Notes: generated from the sequence alone by a model not told the origin. 64,000 nt of DNA from Setophaga petechia (GCA_024362935.1 JANCRA010000126.1:843519-907518); one strand, 5' to 3'. Counted from the stretch's first letter, positions 44,685 through 58,744 are shown. Numbers and translations are program-made.

Positions 44685-45870
44685 ATCCCGGCACCCTGGG
44701 TTTGGTGTCTCTGTGCTCCCGGGGGTCCCGGTGCCCTGGGGGCCCTGCCCAGTGCAGAATTCCCAATCCCGGCACCCTGGGTTTGGTGTCTCTGTGCTCC
44801 CAGGGGTGCCGGTGCTGTGGGCCCTGCCTGGTGCAGGAATCCCCAATCCCGGCACCCTGGGTTTGGTGTCTCTGTTCTCCCCCGGTGCCCAGTGCAGGAA
44901 TTCCCCATCCTGGCACCCTGGGTTTGGTGTCTCTGTTCTCCCCTGGTGCCCTGTGGGCCCTGCCGGGTGCAGGAATCCCCAATCCCGGCACCCTGGGTTT
45001 GGTGTCTCTGTGCTCCCGGGGGTGCCCAGCGCAGGAATCCCCAATCCCGGCACCCTGGGTTTGGTGTCTCTGTGCTCCCGGGGGTCCCGGTGCCCTGGGG
45101 GCCCTGCCCAGTGCAGAATCCCCAATCCCGGCACCCTGGGTTTGGTGTCTCTGTTCTCCCCCGGTGCCCTGTGGGTCCTGCCCGGCGCAGGAATCCCCAT
45201 CCCGGCACCCTGGGTTTGGTGTCTCTGCTCTCCCGGGGGTGCCCAGCGCAGGAATCCCCAATCCCGGCACCCTGGGTTTGGTGTCTCTGCTCTCCCCCGG
45301 TGCCCTGTGGGCCCTGCCGGGTGCAGGAATCCCCATCCCGGCACCCTGGGTTTGGTGTCTCTGCTCTCCCGGGGGTGCCCAGCGCAGGAATCCCCAATCC
45401 CGGCACCCTGGGTTTGGGGTCTCTGCTCTCCCCCGGTGCCCTGTGGGCCCTGCCGGGTGCAGGAATCCCCAATCCCGGCACCCTGGGTTTGGTGTCTCTG
45501 TGCTCCCGGGGGTCCCGGTGCCCTGGGGGCCCTGCCCAGTGCAGAATTCCCCATCCCGGCACCCTGGGTTTGGTGTCTCTGCTCTCCCCCGGTGCCCGGT
45601 GCAGGAATCCCCAATCCCGGCACCCTGGGTTTGGTGTCTCTGTTCTCCCGGGGGTGCCGGTGCTGTGGGCCCTGCCCAGTGCAGAATTCCCCATCCTGGC
45701 ACCCTGGGTTTGGTGTCTCTGCTCTCCCGGGGGTGCCCAGTGCAGAATTCCCCATCCTGGCACCCTGGGTTTGGTGTCTCTGCTCTCCCCCGGTGCCCAG
45801 TGCAGGAATCCCCAATCCCGGCACCCTGGGTTTGGGGTCTCTGCTCTCCCGGGGGCGCCGGCGCTGCCCG
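44685..45870. repeat. 55-75 bp minisatellite
   Basis: About 18 copies of a unit containing AATCCCGGCACCCTGGGTTT and GGTGTCTCTG. The linker between units varies in length (GGTGCCC with or without TGTGGGCCCTGCC). Open frames up to about 460 codons are artefacts. Confidence 0.95.
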
Positions 45871-45879
45871 GGCACAGAA

Positions 45880-46715
45880 TTGGGGTTCAGGAGCTGGGCA
45901 GGGCAGGGTGATGGGTGTGGAGGAGCAGAGCCAGAGCCAGAGGAGATCTCGGCTTTTGGGCGCTTCTGGGGATTCTGTGGTTGTGCAGCGGAGCTGAACC
46001 AACGCCCTGGGCATTGTTCCCTTTTTTACTTTTTTTTTTTAAATTGTGTGTGTGTGTGTTTTTTGTTTTGTTTCATTTGAGTTTTTTTGTTGTTTTTTTT
46101 TCCTTTTATAATGATCTGTGTGTAGCAGGTCGAACTTTCACTTTTCCTTTAACAGGAACAGAAACCGATGGGACTTTTAACGGCCCCCATCAACGCCTGT
46201 ATTACAGTTTATTGATTTTGGTGATTTGTTTGTGTTTTCATCCAGAGCGACTTGTTGGGAGACCAAATATTAACAGAATTATGTAAAACAAACCATTTTA
46301 CGTGTTGTCAGTTTGATTTTTGCTGATTTTATTTTGTCTTTTTACTGAAAAAAAGAGAATAACGTGAGAAAAGCTGTAATCTCGTGGGTTCATACTTTTG
46401 TTTCAGCCAATGAAGAATCAGAAAATCCAACCAAACTGGGAGCTGCTGTGAGAATTGATGCATATTTGGGATCATGCAAACCTGTGTTAACCTTCCTAGG
46501 CCTGCCCAGGAGGATTTAAATTGATGATGATTTGGGTAATTTAAAAAAAAAGTATTAATGAGCGAACAGAATGATTCTAACAGAAGAAAACACCAAAGGG
46601 GGGATGGATGAAATGCAGAAAATCCTTTTCACAGCTCTCAGGCCCTGTAACCATTTTTGGAACACTCGAACTCCCACCTGAGCACGTCGGAGGTGCAGCT
46701 GGGTTTCCTGCAGCG
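45880..46715. other. Repeat-poor AT-balanced segment
   Basis: Includes T-rich and GT tracts (46025-46110). No exon, RNA gene or transposon end recognised. Confidence 0.4.
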
Positions 46716-46724
46716 TGTCCTCAG

Positions 46725-46965
46725 AAGGTGAAATTAAAATCCTGTATTTTCTAACGGTAATCAAAATTAAAATCCTGTATTTTCTAACGGTAATCAAAAT
46801 TAAAATCCTGTATTTTCTAATGGTAATCAAAATTAAAATCCTGTATTTTCTAACGGTAATCAAAATTAAAATCCTGTATTTTCTAACGGTAATCACAATT
46901 AAAATCCTGCATTTTCTAACGGTAATCAAAATTAAAATCCTGTATTTTCTAACGGTAATCACAGC
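46725..46965. repeat. 33-bp minisatellite
   Basis: Seven near-identical copies of a 33-bp unit: AAAATTAAAATCCTGTATTT then TCTAACGGTAATC. High identity between copies implies recent expansion. Confidence 0.95.
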
Positions 46966-47339
46966 TCTGCTCTGCACCTCACGTTCCACACTGTGGGTGC
47001 AGCTCCCTGCAGCACGATTGGAAAGGGGTGGGATGGGGCAATTTCCCACTGAATTAAAAACAGGGGAGGAAAAGCAACAGCTCGGTTTGAAAAGGAATTA
47101 ATTTTATTTATAACCTCAACGACAATAAAACCATCATTTTTGTGGCAAAATTAAATCAGAGCCGTGATCTCTGACCCCCGGAGAGCATAGGCCTGAAGCA
47201 AAACCGTGCATGTATTGTATGAAAAGGTTTTTATATCTTATATGAGAAGGATTTTATAGTTCTGTATGAAAAGGTTTTGTGTTTTCTATGAGAACTGTGG
47301 TACATTAAAAATTGACATGTTGGACCCACATCCCACGGG

Positions 47340-48290
47340 CACAGAGCTCATTTCAGCTCCGAGACCCTCACACCCCACAGCTCCTCAAAAACCTGAGCCC
47401 CTCAAACCTCCCTGAGCCCCTCAAACCTCCCTGAGACCCTCACACACCCCTGAGACCCTCACACCCTACAGCTCCTCACAGCCCTGAGCCCCTCAAACCT
47501 CCCTGAGACCCTCAAACCTCCCTGAGACCCTCAAACCTCCCTGAGACCCTCACACCCCACAGCTCCTGACACCCCTGAGCCCCTCACACACCCCTGAGAC
47601 CCTCAAACCTCCCTGAGACCCTCACACCCCACAGCTCCTCAAAAACCTGAGCCCCTCACACACCCCTGAGACCCTCGCAGCCCCACAACTCCTCACATCC
47701 CTGAGCCCCTCAAACCTCCCTGAGACCCTCACACCCCACAGCTCCTCACAGCCCTGAGACCCTCAGATCTCCTGAACCCCTCACAGCCCCACAGCTCCTC
47801 ACACCCCCTGAACCCCTCAAATCTCCCCAAATTCCTCACACCCCACAGCTCCTCACAGCCCTGAGACCCTCACACACCCCTGAGACCCTCAAACCTCCCT
47901 GAGACCCTCACACCCCTACAGCTCCTCACACCCCTGAGCCCCTCAAATCTCCCCAAATTCCTCACACCCCCTGAGACCCTCAAACCTCCTGAGACCCTCA
48001 AACCTCCCTGAGCCCCTCACAGCCCCACAGCTCCTCACACACCCCTGAGACCCTCAAATGTCACACCCAAATTCCTCACACCCCCTGAACCCCTCACACA
48101 CCCCCGAGACCCTCACACCCCTACAGCTCCTCACAGCCCTGAGACCCTCACACACCCCTGAACCCCTCAAACCTCCCTGAGACCCTCACAGCCCCACAGC
48201 TCCTCAGACCCCTCAAATCTCCCCAAATTCCTCACACCCCCTGACCCCCCCCACATTCCATGAACCCCTCAGAGCTCCTGAAACCCTAAA
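47340..48290. repeat. ~30-bp CCCTCACACCCC-type array
   Basis: Degenerate units of CTGAGACCCTCACACCCC, ACAGCTCCTCACA and CCCCTCAAACCTCC. The plus strand is strongly C-rich. Confidence 0.85.
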
Positions 48291-48291
48291 C

Positions 48292-49450
48292 TCCCCACAC
48301 CCCACACACCCCACACACCCCACACACCCCCCCACACCCCACACACCCCATACACCCCACACACCCCCTACACCCCACACACCCCACACACCCCACACAC
48401 CCCACACACCCCACACACCCCACACACCCCCTACACCCCACACACCCCACACACCCCACACACCCCACACACCCCACACACCCCACACACCCCACACACC
48501 CCATACACCCCACACACCCCACACACCCCATACACCCCATACACCCCATACACCCCACACACCCCATACACCCCATACACCCCATACACCCCACACACCC
48601 CATACACCCCACACACCCCACACACCCCACACACCCCACACACCCCACACACCCCATACACCCCATACACCCCACACACCCCATAGACCCCACACACCCC
48701 ATACACCCCACACACCCCATACACCCCATACACCCCATACACCCCATACACCCCACACACCCCATACACCCCACACACCCCATACACCCCATACACCCCA
48801 CACACCCCATACACCCCATACACCCCATACACCCCATACACCCCCCACACCCCATACACCCCATACACCCCATACACCCCCCACACCCCATACACCCCAT
48901 ACACCCCATACACCCCATACACCCCACACACCCCACACACCCCATACACCCCATACACCCCATACACCCCCCACACCCCATACACCCCATACACCCCACA
49001 CACCCCATACACCCCCCACACCCCACACCCCACACACCCCATACACCCCACACACCCCACACACCCCACACACCCCACACACCCCACACACCCCACACAC
49101 CCCATACACCCCACACACCCCATACACCCCATACACCCCATATACCCCACACACCCCATACACCCCACACACCCCCTACACCTCCTAAACCCCCTACACC
49201 CCACAGACCCCCTACACCCCCCACACCCCACACCCCACACACCCCACACACCCCACACACCCCATACACCCCACACACCCCACACACCCCACACACCCCA
49301 CACACCCCACACACCCCACACACCCCACACACCCCACACACCCCATACACCCCATACACCCCACACACCCCACACACCCCACACACCCCACACACCCCAG
49401 ACACTCCACACACCCCCCCACACCCCAGACACCCCATACACCCGCACCCC
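48292..49450. repeat. 9-bp (CCCCACACA / CCCCATACA)n satellite-like array
   Basis: About 125 copies of 9-bp words covering about 1.15 kb. The minus strand carries GGGG every nine bases (TGTGTGGGG), which could form G-quadruplexes. Minus-strand reading frames are Gly-Val-Trp/Cys/Tyr repeats and are not genes. Confidence 0.95.
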
Positions 49451-49519
49451 CCCCAGTCCCAAAGATCGATCTCACACAGAACACAGAGACCCCCTTGGCA
49501 AAGGACACACAAAGGGTTA

Positions 49520-50800
49520 ATTCGTGGATTTGATGGGATTTTATACATTGTGTCCAATACATGGATTTATTGGGATTTTATACATTGTGTTCAATACATG
49601 GATTTATTGGGGTTTTATACATTGTGTTCAATACATGGATTTATTGGGATTTTATACATTGTGTCCAATACATGGATTTAATGGGATTTTATACATTGTG
49701 TCCAATACATGGATTTATTGGGATTTTATACATTGTGTTCAATACATGGATTTATTGGGGTTTTATACATTGTGTTCAATACATGGATTTAATGGGGACT
49801 TATACATTGTGTCCAATACATGGATTTAATGGGATTTTATACATGTATTTGTGTTCAATACATGGATTTAATGGGATTTTATACATATATTTGTGTTTAA
49901 TACATGGATTTAATGGGGATTTAAATACATATGTTTAACTGTGTTTAATGCATGTATTTAATGTGATTTTAATACATGTATTTGTGTTCAATACATGGAT
50001 TTAATGGGGATTTATACATATATTTGTGTTCAATACATGGATTTAATGGGTATTTAATACATATGTTTAACTGTGTTCAATACAGGTGTTTAATGTGATT
50101 TTAATACATATATTTTATTCAATACATGGATTTAATGGGTATTTTAATACATGTATTTAACTGTGTTTAATACGTGTATTTAAAGGGTATTTTAATAAGT
50201 ATATTTAACCATGTTTGTTTACACATGTATCTAACATGTATTTTAATACATCTGTTTAACTGTGATTAATGTGTGTATTTAGCATGTATTTAATACATAT
50301 GTAGAACTGTTTTTAATACGTATATTTAAAATATATTTTAATACATATGTTTAACTGTGTTTAATACATGTATTTAACATTATTTTCATACATATATTTA
50401 ACTATGTTTAATACGTGTATTTAATGGGCATTTTAATACATAGTTTAACTGTGTTTAATACTTGTATTTAACATATATTTTAATACATATATTTAACTGT
50501 CATTAATACTTTATTTAATATGCATTTTAATACACATATTTAATTGTGTTTAATATGTGTATTTAATGGGTATTTAAATACATATGTTTTACTATGTTTA
50601 AGACATGTATTTAATGGGTATTTTAATACATATATTTAACTGTGTTTAATACGTGTATTTAATGTGATTTTAATATGTATATTTAATGGGTATTTTAATA
50701 CGTATGTTTAACTGTGTTTAATGCGTGTATTTAATGGGTATTTCAATACATATATTTAACTGTGTCTAATACATGTATTTAACGTGTATTTTAGTACATA
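49520..50800. repeat. ~37-bp array grading into a degenerate TTTAATACA repeat
   Basis: Positions 49520-49860 have about nine clean copies of a unit containing ATACATGGATTTATTGGG and TTTTATACATTGTGT. To about 50800 the copies decay to GTATTTAATGGGTATTTTAA and ACATATGTTTAACTGTG words. It marks the change from GC-rich to AT-rich repeats. Confidence 0.9.
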
Positions 50801-50904
50801 TATTTCACATAAATATATATAAATATATAAAATAAATAAATAAATAAATAAATAAATATTTATATATATAAAAATAAAATTATAATTTATTTATACATAT
50901 AAAC

Positions 50905-50942
<38 letters not shown>

Positions 50943-52845
50943 TATTACTTCACCCAATTTTATTTATGTACTTATATATTTATATATCTATATTCCATAT
51001 AACATAACATAATCTTATTTATATATTTATATATTTATATATTTATATATTTATATATTTATATATTTATATAGGTATATATATCTATATAGAATACATT
51101 TATATATGGAAGCATATTTGTGATCCTATATATTTTCATATGTGTATGTTTATATGTTTATATATAATATTACTTAACATATTTATGAATATATTAATAT
51201 ATATTTATGTATATTTATATATGCATAAGTATATATATATATGTATATTTATATATATATAAGTATACATATATCCTTATATATATTTATATATTAATAG
51301 AAATGCATATATCTTTCTAAAAATCCATTTAGATATTTATATATTTGCATACATTTCTATATTTGCATACATTTATATATTTCTTTATGCCCATATTTAT
51401 ATTCCCTATAACTTAACATAATTTTATTTAGATATTTATATATGTGTACCTATATATAAATACATGTATGTATTTAAATATATTTATGATTCTGTATATT
51501 TTATATGTGTATATTTATATATTTATTTAATATATTATTTAACATAATTTTATTAATGTGTTTATGTATATTTGTATGTTTGTATATTTATATGTTTATA
51601 TGAATGTATATATCTATATTAAAATATATTTTTATATTTATAAATACTTATCATTATATATTTCTCTATGTTTATATATCGTTTTACTTAAAATAATTTT
51701 ATTATTTATTTATGTCTATTAGTATATTTATATATTTATATAAATGTATATATCTATATATAAATATATTTATATATTTATATATTTTTAATTTGATATA
51801 TTTATATATATGTATATGTAATATTATTTAACATAATTTTATTTATATATTTATGTCTACTTCTATATTTCTATGTTTGTATATTTATATAGATGTGTAT
51901 GTGTATATAGAAATCCATTTTTATATATTCATATATGCTTGTATTTCTATAAATGTATATATTTGTATTTATAGATTTATATATTTATAGAATATATTTC
52001 TATATTTATCAATATATTTATATATTTATAAACTGTATTTCTGTATTAATGAATTGATGTATATATTTATAAATGGCATTTCTATATTTATAAATGCTAT
52101 TTATATATTTGTAAACGGTATTTATATATTTGTAAATAGATGCATATATTTATAAATGGATGTATATATTTATAAACGGTATTTATATTTTTTATTTTAT
52201 CTGTTTTAAAGATATTTTTTCACAATACATTATTTTATTTTAATTTTATTTTATTTATCTTATTTTACATATTTTGTTTTATTTTATTTTATTTTATTTA
52301 TTTATTTTTAATTTTAAAAAATTTTTATTTTATTTATCCTATTTTATATTTTTTATTTTATTTTTATTTTGTTCTATTTTTTATTTTTAATTTTTTTATT
52401 ATTTTATTTTATATTTTATTTTATTTATCTTATTTTAATTTTTTTATTTTATTTCATTTTATTTATTTATTTTTAATTTTTTTTCATATTTTATTTCATA
52501 TTTTATTTTATTTTATATATTTATTTTTAAATTTTTTATTATTTTATTTTATATTTTATTTTGTTTATCTTATTTATTTATTTAATTTTATTTTATTTAT
52601 TTATTTTTAAGTTTTTTATTATTTTATTTTATTGATTTTATTTTATGTGTTTACTTTTAATTTTTTTATTATTTTATTTTATATCTTATTTTGTTTATCC
52701 TATTTTATATGTTTTATTTTATTATTTTATTTTATTTTATTTTTAAATTTTTTTTATTATTTTATTTTATATTTTATTTTATTTATCTTATTTTTTATTT
52801 TATTTAATATTTTATTTTATTAAAAATAAATTATTAATCCCAGGG
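50800..52845. repeat. AT-rich simple-sequence block
   Basis: TATATTTATA words with a pure (AT)n run near 50910-50940, passing into (TTTTATTTTA)n from about 52180. No gene. Confidence 0.95.
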
Positions 52846-53169
52846 GGTTTTTTGCATCAAAACTTCTCACCTCATTTTTTTGCTGTTTATCAAACCCCTT
52901 CTCTCTTTTTCCATTTAAAATCGCTTGTCCCGGTTTTTGGCCTTTAAAATCCTTTTCCCGGGTTCCTGTTGTATTTTATTTATTTGTTTTTTGATGATGT
53001 TGGCTTTTGTCATTTATCCCATTATTTTAGGGCTTTAAATCCATTTACCCCAATTTTTTGACTTTAAAAAAATCATTTATGAAAAAAAATAAATTAAAAT
53101 GTAAATTCTAAAAGCTGGGGAGTGTTTGGGTTCTTTCGAGAGGTTGGGTTGGGTTTGGTTCTGTTTTGC

Positions 53170-53890
53170 TTTTACAAAGTCTCGGACATTTTAGAATTTC
53201 TGATATTTAAATCCATTTATTCTGGGTTTGGGGCTTTTTAAAGGGCCTGTCCGGGTATTTTGTATTTAAACCTCCCATCCCAATTTCTGATATTTAAATC
53301 CATTTATTCTGGGTTTGGTGTTTTTAAAGGGCCTGTCCCGGTATTTTATATTTAAACCAGCAATCCCAATTTCTGATATTTAAATCCATTTATTCTGGGT
53401 TTGGGGCTTTTTAAAGGGCCTGTCCCGGTATTTTATATTTAAACCAGCAATCCCAATTTCTGATATTTAAATCCATTTATTCTGGGTTTGGGCTTTTTAA
53501 AGGACCCATCCCGGTATTTTGTGTTTAAACCAGCAATCCCAATTTCTGATATTTAAATCCATTTATTCTGGGTTTGGGGTTTTTAAAGGTCCTATCCCGG
53601 TATTTTATATTTAAACCAGCAATCCCAATTTCTGATATTTAAATCCATTTATTCTGGGTTTTGGTGTTTTTAAAGGGCCTGTCCGGGTATTTTGTATTTA
53701 AACCTCCCATCCCAATTTCTGATATTTAAATCCATTTATTCTGGGTTTGGGGCTTTTTAAAGGGCCTGTCCGGGTATTTTGTATTTAAACCAGCAATCCC
53801 AATTTCTGATATTTAAATCCATTTATTCTGGATTTTGGGGTTTTTAAAGGGCCTGTCCGGGTATTTTGTATTTAAACCTCCCATCCCATT
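53170..53890. repeat. ~90-bp tandem repeat
   Basis: Eight copies of a unit containing TTTCTGATATTTAAATCCAT, TTATTCTGGGTTTGG and GGCCTGTCCCGGTATTTT. Variation between copies is low. Confidence 0.95.
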
Positions 53891-53954
53891 TCGGGGATTT
53901 TACACTCAGTTATCCCAACTGAGACTTTCAAACCTCTTATCTGCTTTTTAGCTT

Positions 53955-54490
53955 TTAAAATTATTTATTATTTATTTTTTATTTTTTATTTTTTATTTTT
54001 TATTTTTTATTTTTTATTTTTTATTTTTTATTTTTTATTTTTTATTTATTTATTATTTATTATTTATTTTTATTTTTATTTTTATTTTTTATTTATTATT
54101 TATTTTTATTTTTTATTTATTTTTATTATTTATTTTTATTTATTATCTATTACTTATTTTTATTTATTATTTATTTAATTTTATTATTTATTATTTATTA
54201 TTTATGTATTATGTATTATGTATTATGTATTATCTATTATGTATTATTTATTATTTATTATTTATTTTTTATTTTTATTGATTTATTTATTTTTATTTAT
54301 TATTTATTTATTATTGATTTTTTATTTTTATTGATTTTTTATTTATTTTTATTTATTATTTATTTTTATTTATTATCTATTTTTATTTATTATTTATTAT
54401 TTATTTTATTTATTATTTATCATTTATCATTTATTATTTATTTCTATTTATTATTTATTATTTATTTTTATTTAATATTTATTTTCTTTT
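53955..54490. repeat. (TTTATTTATTA)n block
   Basis: TTTTTATTTTTTA and TTATTATTTA words, almost pure A/T. Confidence 0.95.
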
Positions 54491-54599
54491 TGGGGGGTTT
54501 TCAAACCCTTTTATCCATTTCTGGGGCTCCTCAAACCTCCTCAAACCCAATTTTTGAGGTTTCAGAGCTCATCCCGTGTTGGGGCCTTTTAGAACAACT

Positions 54600-54815
54600 C
54601 ACCCCAGAATTTTGGGTTTTCCATCACTTCCAGTGGGGTTTGTATTTTCATTTTTGGGGTTTTCCATCACTTCCAGTGGATTTTGTATTTTCATTTCTGG
54701 GGTTTTCCATCACTTCCAGTGGATTTTGTATTTTCATTTTTGGGGTTTTCCATCACTTCCAGTGGATTTTGTATTTTCATTTTTGGGGTTTTCCATCACT
54801 TCCACTGGGTTTTTG
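54600..54815. repeat. ~53-bp tandem repeat
   Basis: Four to five copies of TTTTCCATCACTTCCAGTGG followed by ATTTTGTATTTTCATTTTTG. Confidence 0.9.
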
Positions 54816-55039
54816 TGGGTTTTTTTCTGTTTTATTTTATTTATTTTTTTCATTTAAAATTCTCGTCCCATTTTCAAAGTTTTTAAATCCCCTCGAACCA
54901 CTTCACATTTGATTTTTTGTGTTTGTGTTTTTTTGTTTGTTTTGATTTTGGTTTGGCTTTTCTTTTGTTTTTTCCTTTTAAATCCATTTATTCTGGGTTT
55001 TTGGAGTTTTTTCTGACCGCTCATGCCCTTTATTAAAAA

Positions 55040-55490
55040 CTTTTATTTTTAAACCAATTTATTCCATTTTGGGAGCTCTCAGCCCCATTGTCCCTGGTTA
55101 AAAACTTTATTAAAATCTTTTATTTTTAAACCAATTTATTCCGTTTTTGGGAACTCTCAGCCCCATTGTCCCTGGTTAAAAACTTTATTAAAAACTTTTA
55201 TTTTTAAACCAATTTATTCCATTTTTGGGAGCTCTCAGCCCCATTGTCCCTGGTTAAAAACTTTATTAAAAACTTTTATTTTTAAACCAATTTATTCCGT
55301 TTTTGGGAGCTCTCAGCCCCATTGTCCCTGGTTAAAAACTTTATTAAAAACTTTTATTTTAAACCAATTTATTCCATTTTGGGAGCTCTCAGCCCCATTG
55401 TCCCTGGTTAAAAACTTTATTAAATCTTTTATTTTTAAACCAATTTATTCCATTTTTGGGAGCTCTCAGCCCCATTGTCGCTGCTTTGCC
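55040..55490. repeat. ~80-bp tandem repeat
   Basis: Five to six copies containing GGGAGCTCTCAGCCCCATTG and TTAAAAACTTTATTAAAAAC. A later roughly 300-bp duplication (55500-55690 and 55810-55990) contains CAATTTTGGGCCCTTTCAGG and TTATTATTATTGATTTATTA. Confidence 0.9.
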
Positions 55491-55689
55491 TTGCAGGGAT
55501 TTCTCCGGGGCTTTTCCCAATTTTGGGCCCTTTCAGGGCCGCTCGTCCCAGATTTGTGGAATTCCCTCATCCCGTTCCTTTTTCGGCTTTTAAAATTATT
55601 TGTTTTAAAAGAAATAAATATTATTTACCTATTATTATTATTGATTTATTATTATGGGGAGGATGTGTGCTAAACCATTTACCCCATTT

Positions 55690-56515
55690 TAAAAGCATTT
55701 TTCCTTTTTCTTTTTCTTTCCTTTCTCCTTTTCTTTTCTTTCTCTTTTTCTTTTTCTCTTTTCTTTCTCTTTTTCTTTCTTTTCTTTTCCTTTCTCCTCC
55801 TCTTTTCCCAATTTTGGGCCCTTTCAGGGCCGCTCGTCCCGGATTTGTGGAATTCCCTCGTCCCGTTCCTTTTTTGGCTTTTAAAATTATTGATTTTAAA
55901 AGAAATAAATATTATTTACTTATTATTATTGATTTATTATTATGGGGAGGATGTGTGTGAAACCACTTTACCCATTTTAAAAGCACTTTTCCTTTTTCTT
56001 TTTCTTTCCTTTCTCCTTTTCTTTCCCTTTTTCTTTCATTTTTCTTTCCTTTCCCTTTTTCTTTCCTTTCCTTTCTCTTTCCCATTCTCTTTCCTTTTTT
56101 ATTTTCCTTTTTCTTTTTCTTCCCTTTCTCTTTTTCTTTCATTTCCTTTCCCTTTTCCTTTCTCTTTCCTTTCTCTTTTTCTTTCCCATTTTCTTTAATT
56201 TCTCTTTTTCTTTCCTTTCCTTTCCCATTTTCTTTCCATTCCCTTTTTCTTTCCTTTCTCTTTTTCTCTTTTCTTTCTCTTTCTCTTTCCATTCCCTTTT
56301 TCTTCCCATTTTCTTTCATTTCTCTTTTTCTTTCCTTTCCCTTTTTCTTTCCCTTTTTCTTTTTCTTTCCTTTCTCTTTTTCTTTCCGTTTTCTTTCCTT
56401 TCCCATTTTCTTCCCTTTCTCTTTTTTTCCTTTCCTTTCCCTTTTCCTTTCTCCTTTTCTTCCCTTTCTCTTTTTCTTTCCTTTCTTTTCCTTTCTCCTC
56501 CCCTTTTCCCAATTT
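55690..56515. repeat. Polypyrimidine (TTTCCTTTCTC)n tract
   Basis: Two blocks (55690-55800 and 55980-56505) of almost pure T/C on the plus strand, purine on the minus strand. Mirror-symmetric pyrimidine tracts of this kind can adopt triplex (H-DNA) structure. Confidence 0.95.
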
Positions 56516-57164
56516 TGGGGCCTTTTCAGAAGCCATCACCATTTTGGAGGTTTTACATTTTTTGGTTTTTAAAACCGCCCATCCTGAAGGTTTCTTGTGC
56601 TTTTAAAATAATTTCTTTTTTTTCCTTCACTTTTAAAATAATTTTCCCCATTTTTCATACTCACAAAACCAATTATCCTTTTTTTAATTGTTCTATAAAT
56701 AATATATCCTAGGATTTATTTTGCCTTTAAAACCACTTATTGCAATTTTGGGGTTTATTAAGCCAATTACCTCTTCTCTTTTTTTGTTTTAATGATTTGC
56801 TGCTTTTTTTGGCTTTAATAACCACACACCCTGCATGGTTTTTATTTTTCCCCCATGTTTTAAAAGCTTTTCAGCTCTGCTGTTTGTGAGGGTTCCCAGG
56901 ACGAGGTGAGACAAGAATTTGACTCCATGTGTTCAAAATATTCATTTATTATTCTATGCATTTAAATTATATTAAAAATAGTATATTAAAACTATACTTT
57001 AAAAAATGCATCAAAAAATTTAACAAGAATAATAATAAAAAGAATTTTATTTATTTAATATTTTATTTATTTATTTCTTCAGAATTGACTCAGAGAGTCT
57101 GACACAGCTGGCAGCAATTGGCCATTTAAAAAAAAACAATTCACATAAAATTTAATGTGAATTA

Positions 57165-57978
57165 TATATACTTACATTTCTATATATCTCTATAGATTTG
57201 TATTTATAGATTTTTATATTTATAAATATATAAATCTATAATTACGATATAAAAATCTATAACTAAATTTATAAATCTATAGATCTAAAAATCTATAATT
57301 AAATATATAAATCGATAATTAAATATATAAATCTATAATTAAATATATAAAACTATAATTACAATATAAAAATCTATAATTAAATATATAAATCTATACT
57401 TAAATATATAAATCTATAATTACGATATAAAAATCTATAATAAAATCTATAAATCTATAAATCTAAAAGTCTATAATTAAATCTATAAATCTATAATTAA
57501 ATACATAAATCTATAATTATAATTATAAATTTCTAATTTGTATTTATAGATTTATAGATTTATAAATATAAAAATCTACAATTACAATATAAAAATCTAT
57601 CATTACATATATAAATCTAGAATTAAATATATAAATCTATAATTATAATTATAAATTTATAATTTGTATTTATAGATTTATAGATTTATAGATTTACAAA
57701 CTTACACCTCCAAATTATATAATTTATAATTATAATTCTAGATTTATCTATTTAATTATAGATTTATAGATTTATTTATAGATTTTTATATTGTAATTAT
57801 AGATTGATATATTTATAAATATAATAATAATTGTAATTATAGATTTATTGTATATTATATATATACAATAAATATATATTACATATATATACAATAAATA
57901 TATATATTACATATATATTAATTATATATATACACAATATATATATTATATATATTATATATATATTATATATATATT

Positions 57979-58009
<31 letters not shown>

Positions 58010-58165
58010 ATATATATAATTAGTATACTAATTATATATAATTAGTATATATAATTGTAATTATAGATTTATATCTTTACATTTCTATATATCTCTATAT
58101 ATTGGTATATATAAATACAAATCTATAGAGATATATAGAAATGTAAATATATATATTACACATAA
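57165..58165. repeat. AAATCTATAATTA-type repeat block
   Basis: About 1 kb of TATAAATCTATAATTAAATA words with periods of about 20-24 bp, then (TATATA)n at 57840-58060. Confidence 0.95.
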
Positions 58166-58169
58166 AATT

Positions 58170-58740
58170 GTATGTGAATTGGTTTTTTGGGATTTAAAAT
58201 CCATTTATCCCGGGTTTTGGGGCCTTTGGAGCCACTCAGGCCATTTTTGTGGGTTTTGAAAACCTCTTATCCCGCTTTTATTGCGGCTTCAAAATTATCA
58301 TTTTTCTTTCTTTTTCACTTATCATTTTTCTTTCTTTTTTAAATTTCTGTTTTCCTTTTAAAACCACTCACCAAAATTTGGGGCTTTTAAAACCTGATCC
58401 CTTTTCCGGCAGCCTCTTAAAATCACTTCTCTTTTTTTTATCCTATTTAAAAATAATTTATTTTGGGACTTTTTTGGCGATTTAAAGCCACACTCACCCA
58501 ATTTGGGGCTTTTTCAGGCACTCACCCATTTCCAGGGCGTTCTAAAATCCCTTTCCCCATTCTTTGTGTTTAAAATGATTTATACTGGGATTTTTGGGTT
58601 TAAAACCACTCGTCCCACTCTGGGGATATTGAAAACCCTGAAACCATTTTGGGGGTTTTTCAAAGGATTTTCCTGGGGTTTCAATTGTTTTTAAAACCAC
58701 TTGGCCTTTTTTAATTTTTTTTTTTTTTGCTTTTAAAATC
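58170..58740. other. AT-rich gene-free stretch with short TTTTGGGG/TTTTAAAA words
   Basis: Same degenerate style as 56515-57160: repeated 'ttttaaaaccact' and 'ttttggggctttt' words. No exon recognised. Confidence 0.5.
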
Positions 58741-58744
58741 CCTT

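Noticed and set aside
44620..46014. Open frames of up to 464 codons on both strands
   Set aside because: Both strands and several frames are open over the same 55-75 bp array; no protein-like conservation.
48213..49557. Minus-strand frames of 340-420 codons reading Gly-Val-Trp/Cys/Tyr
   Set aside because: Translation of the CCCCACACA array in three registers. The three frames give similar products, the sign of a repeat artefact.
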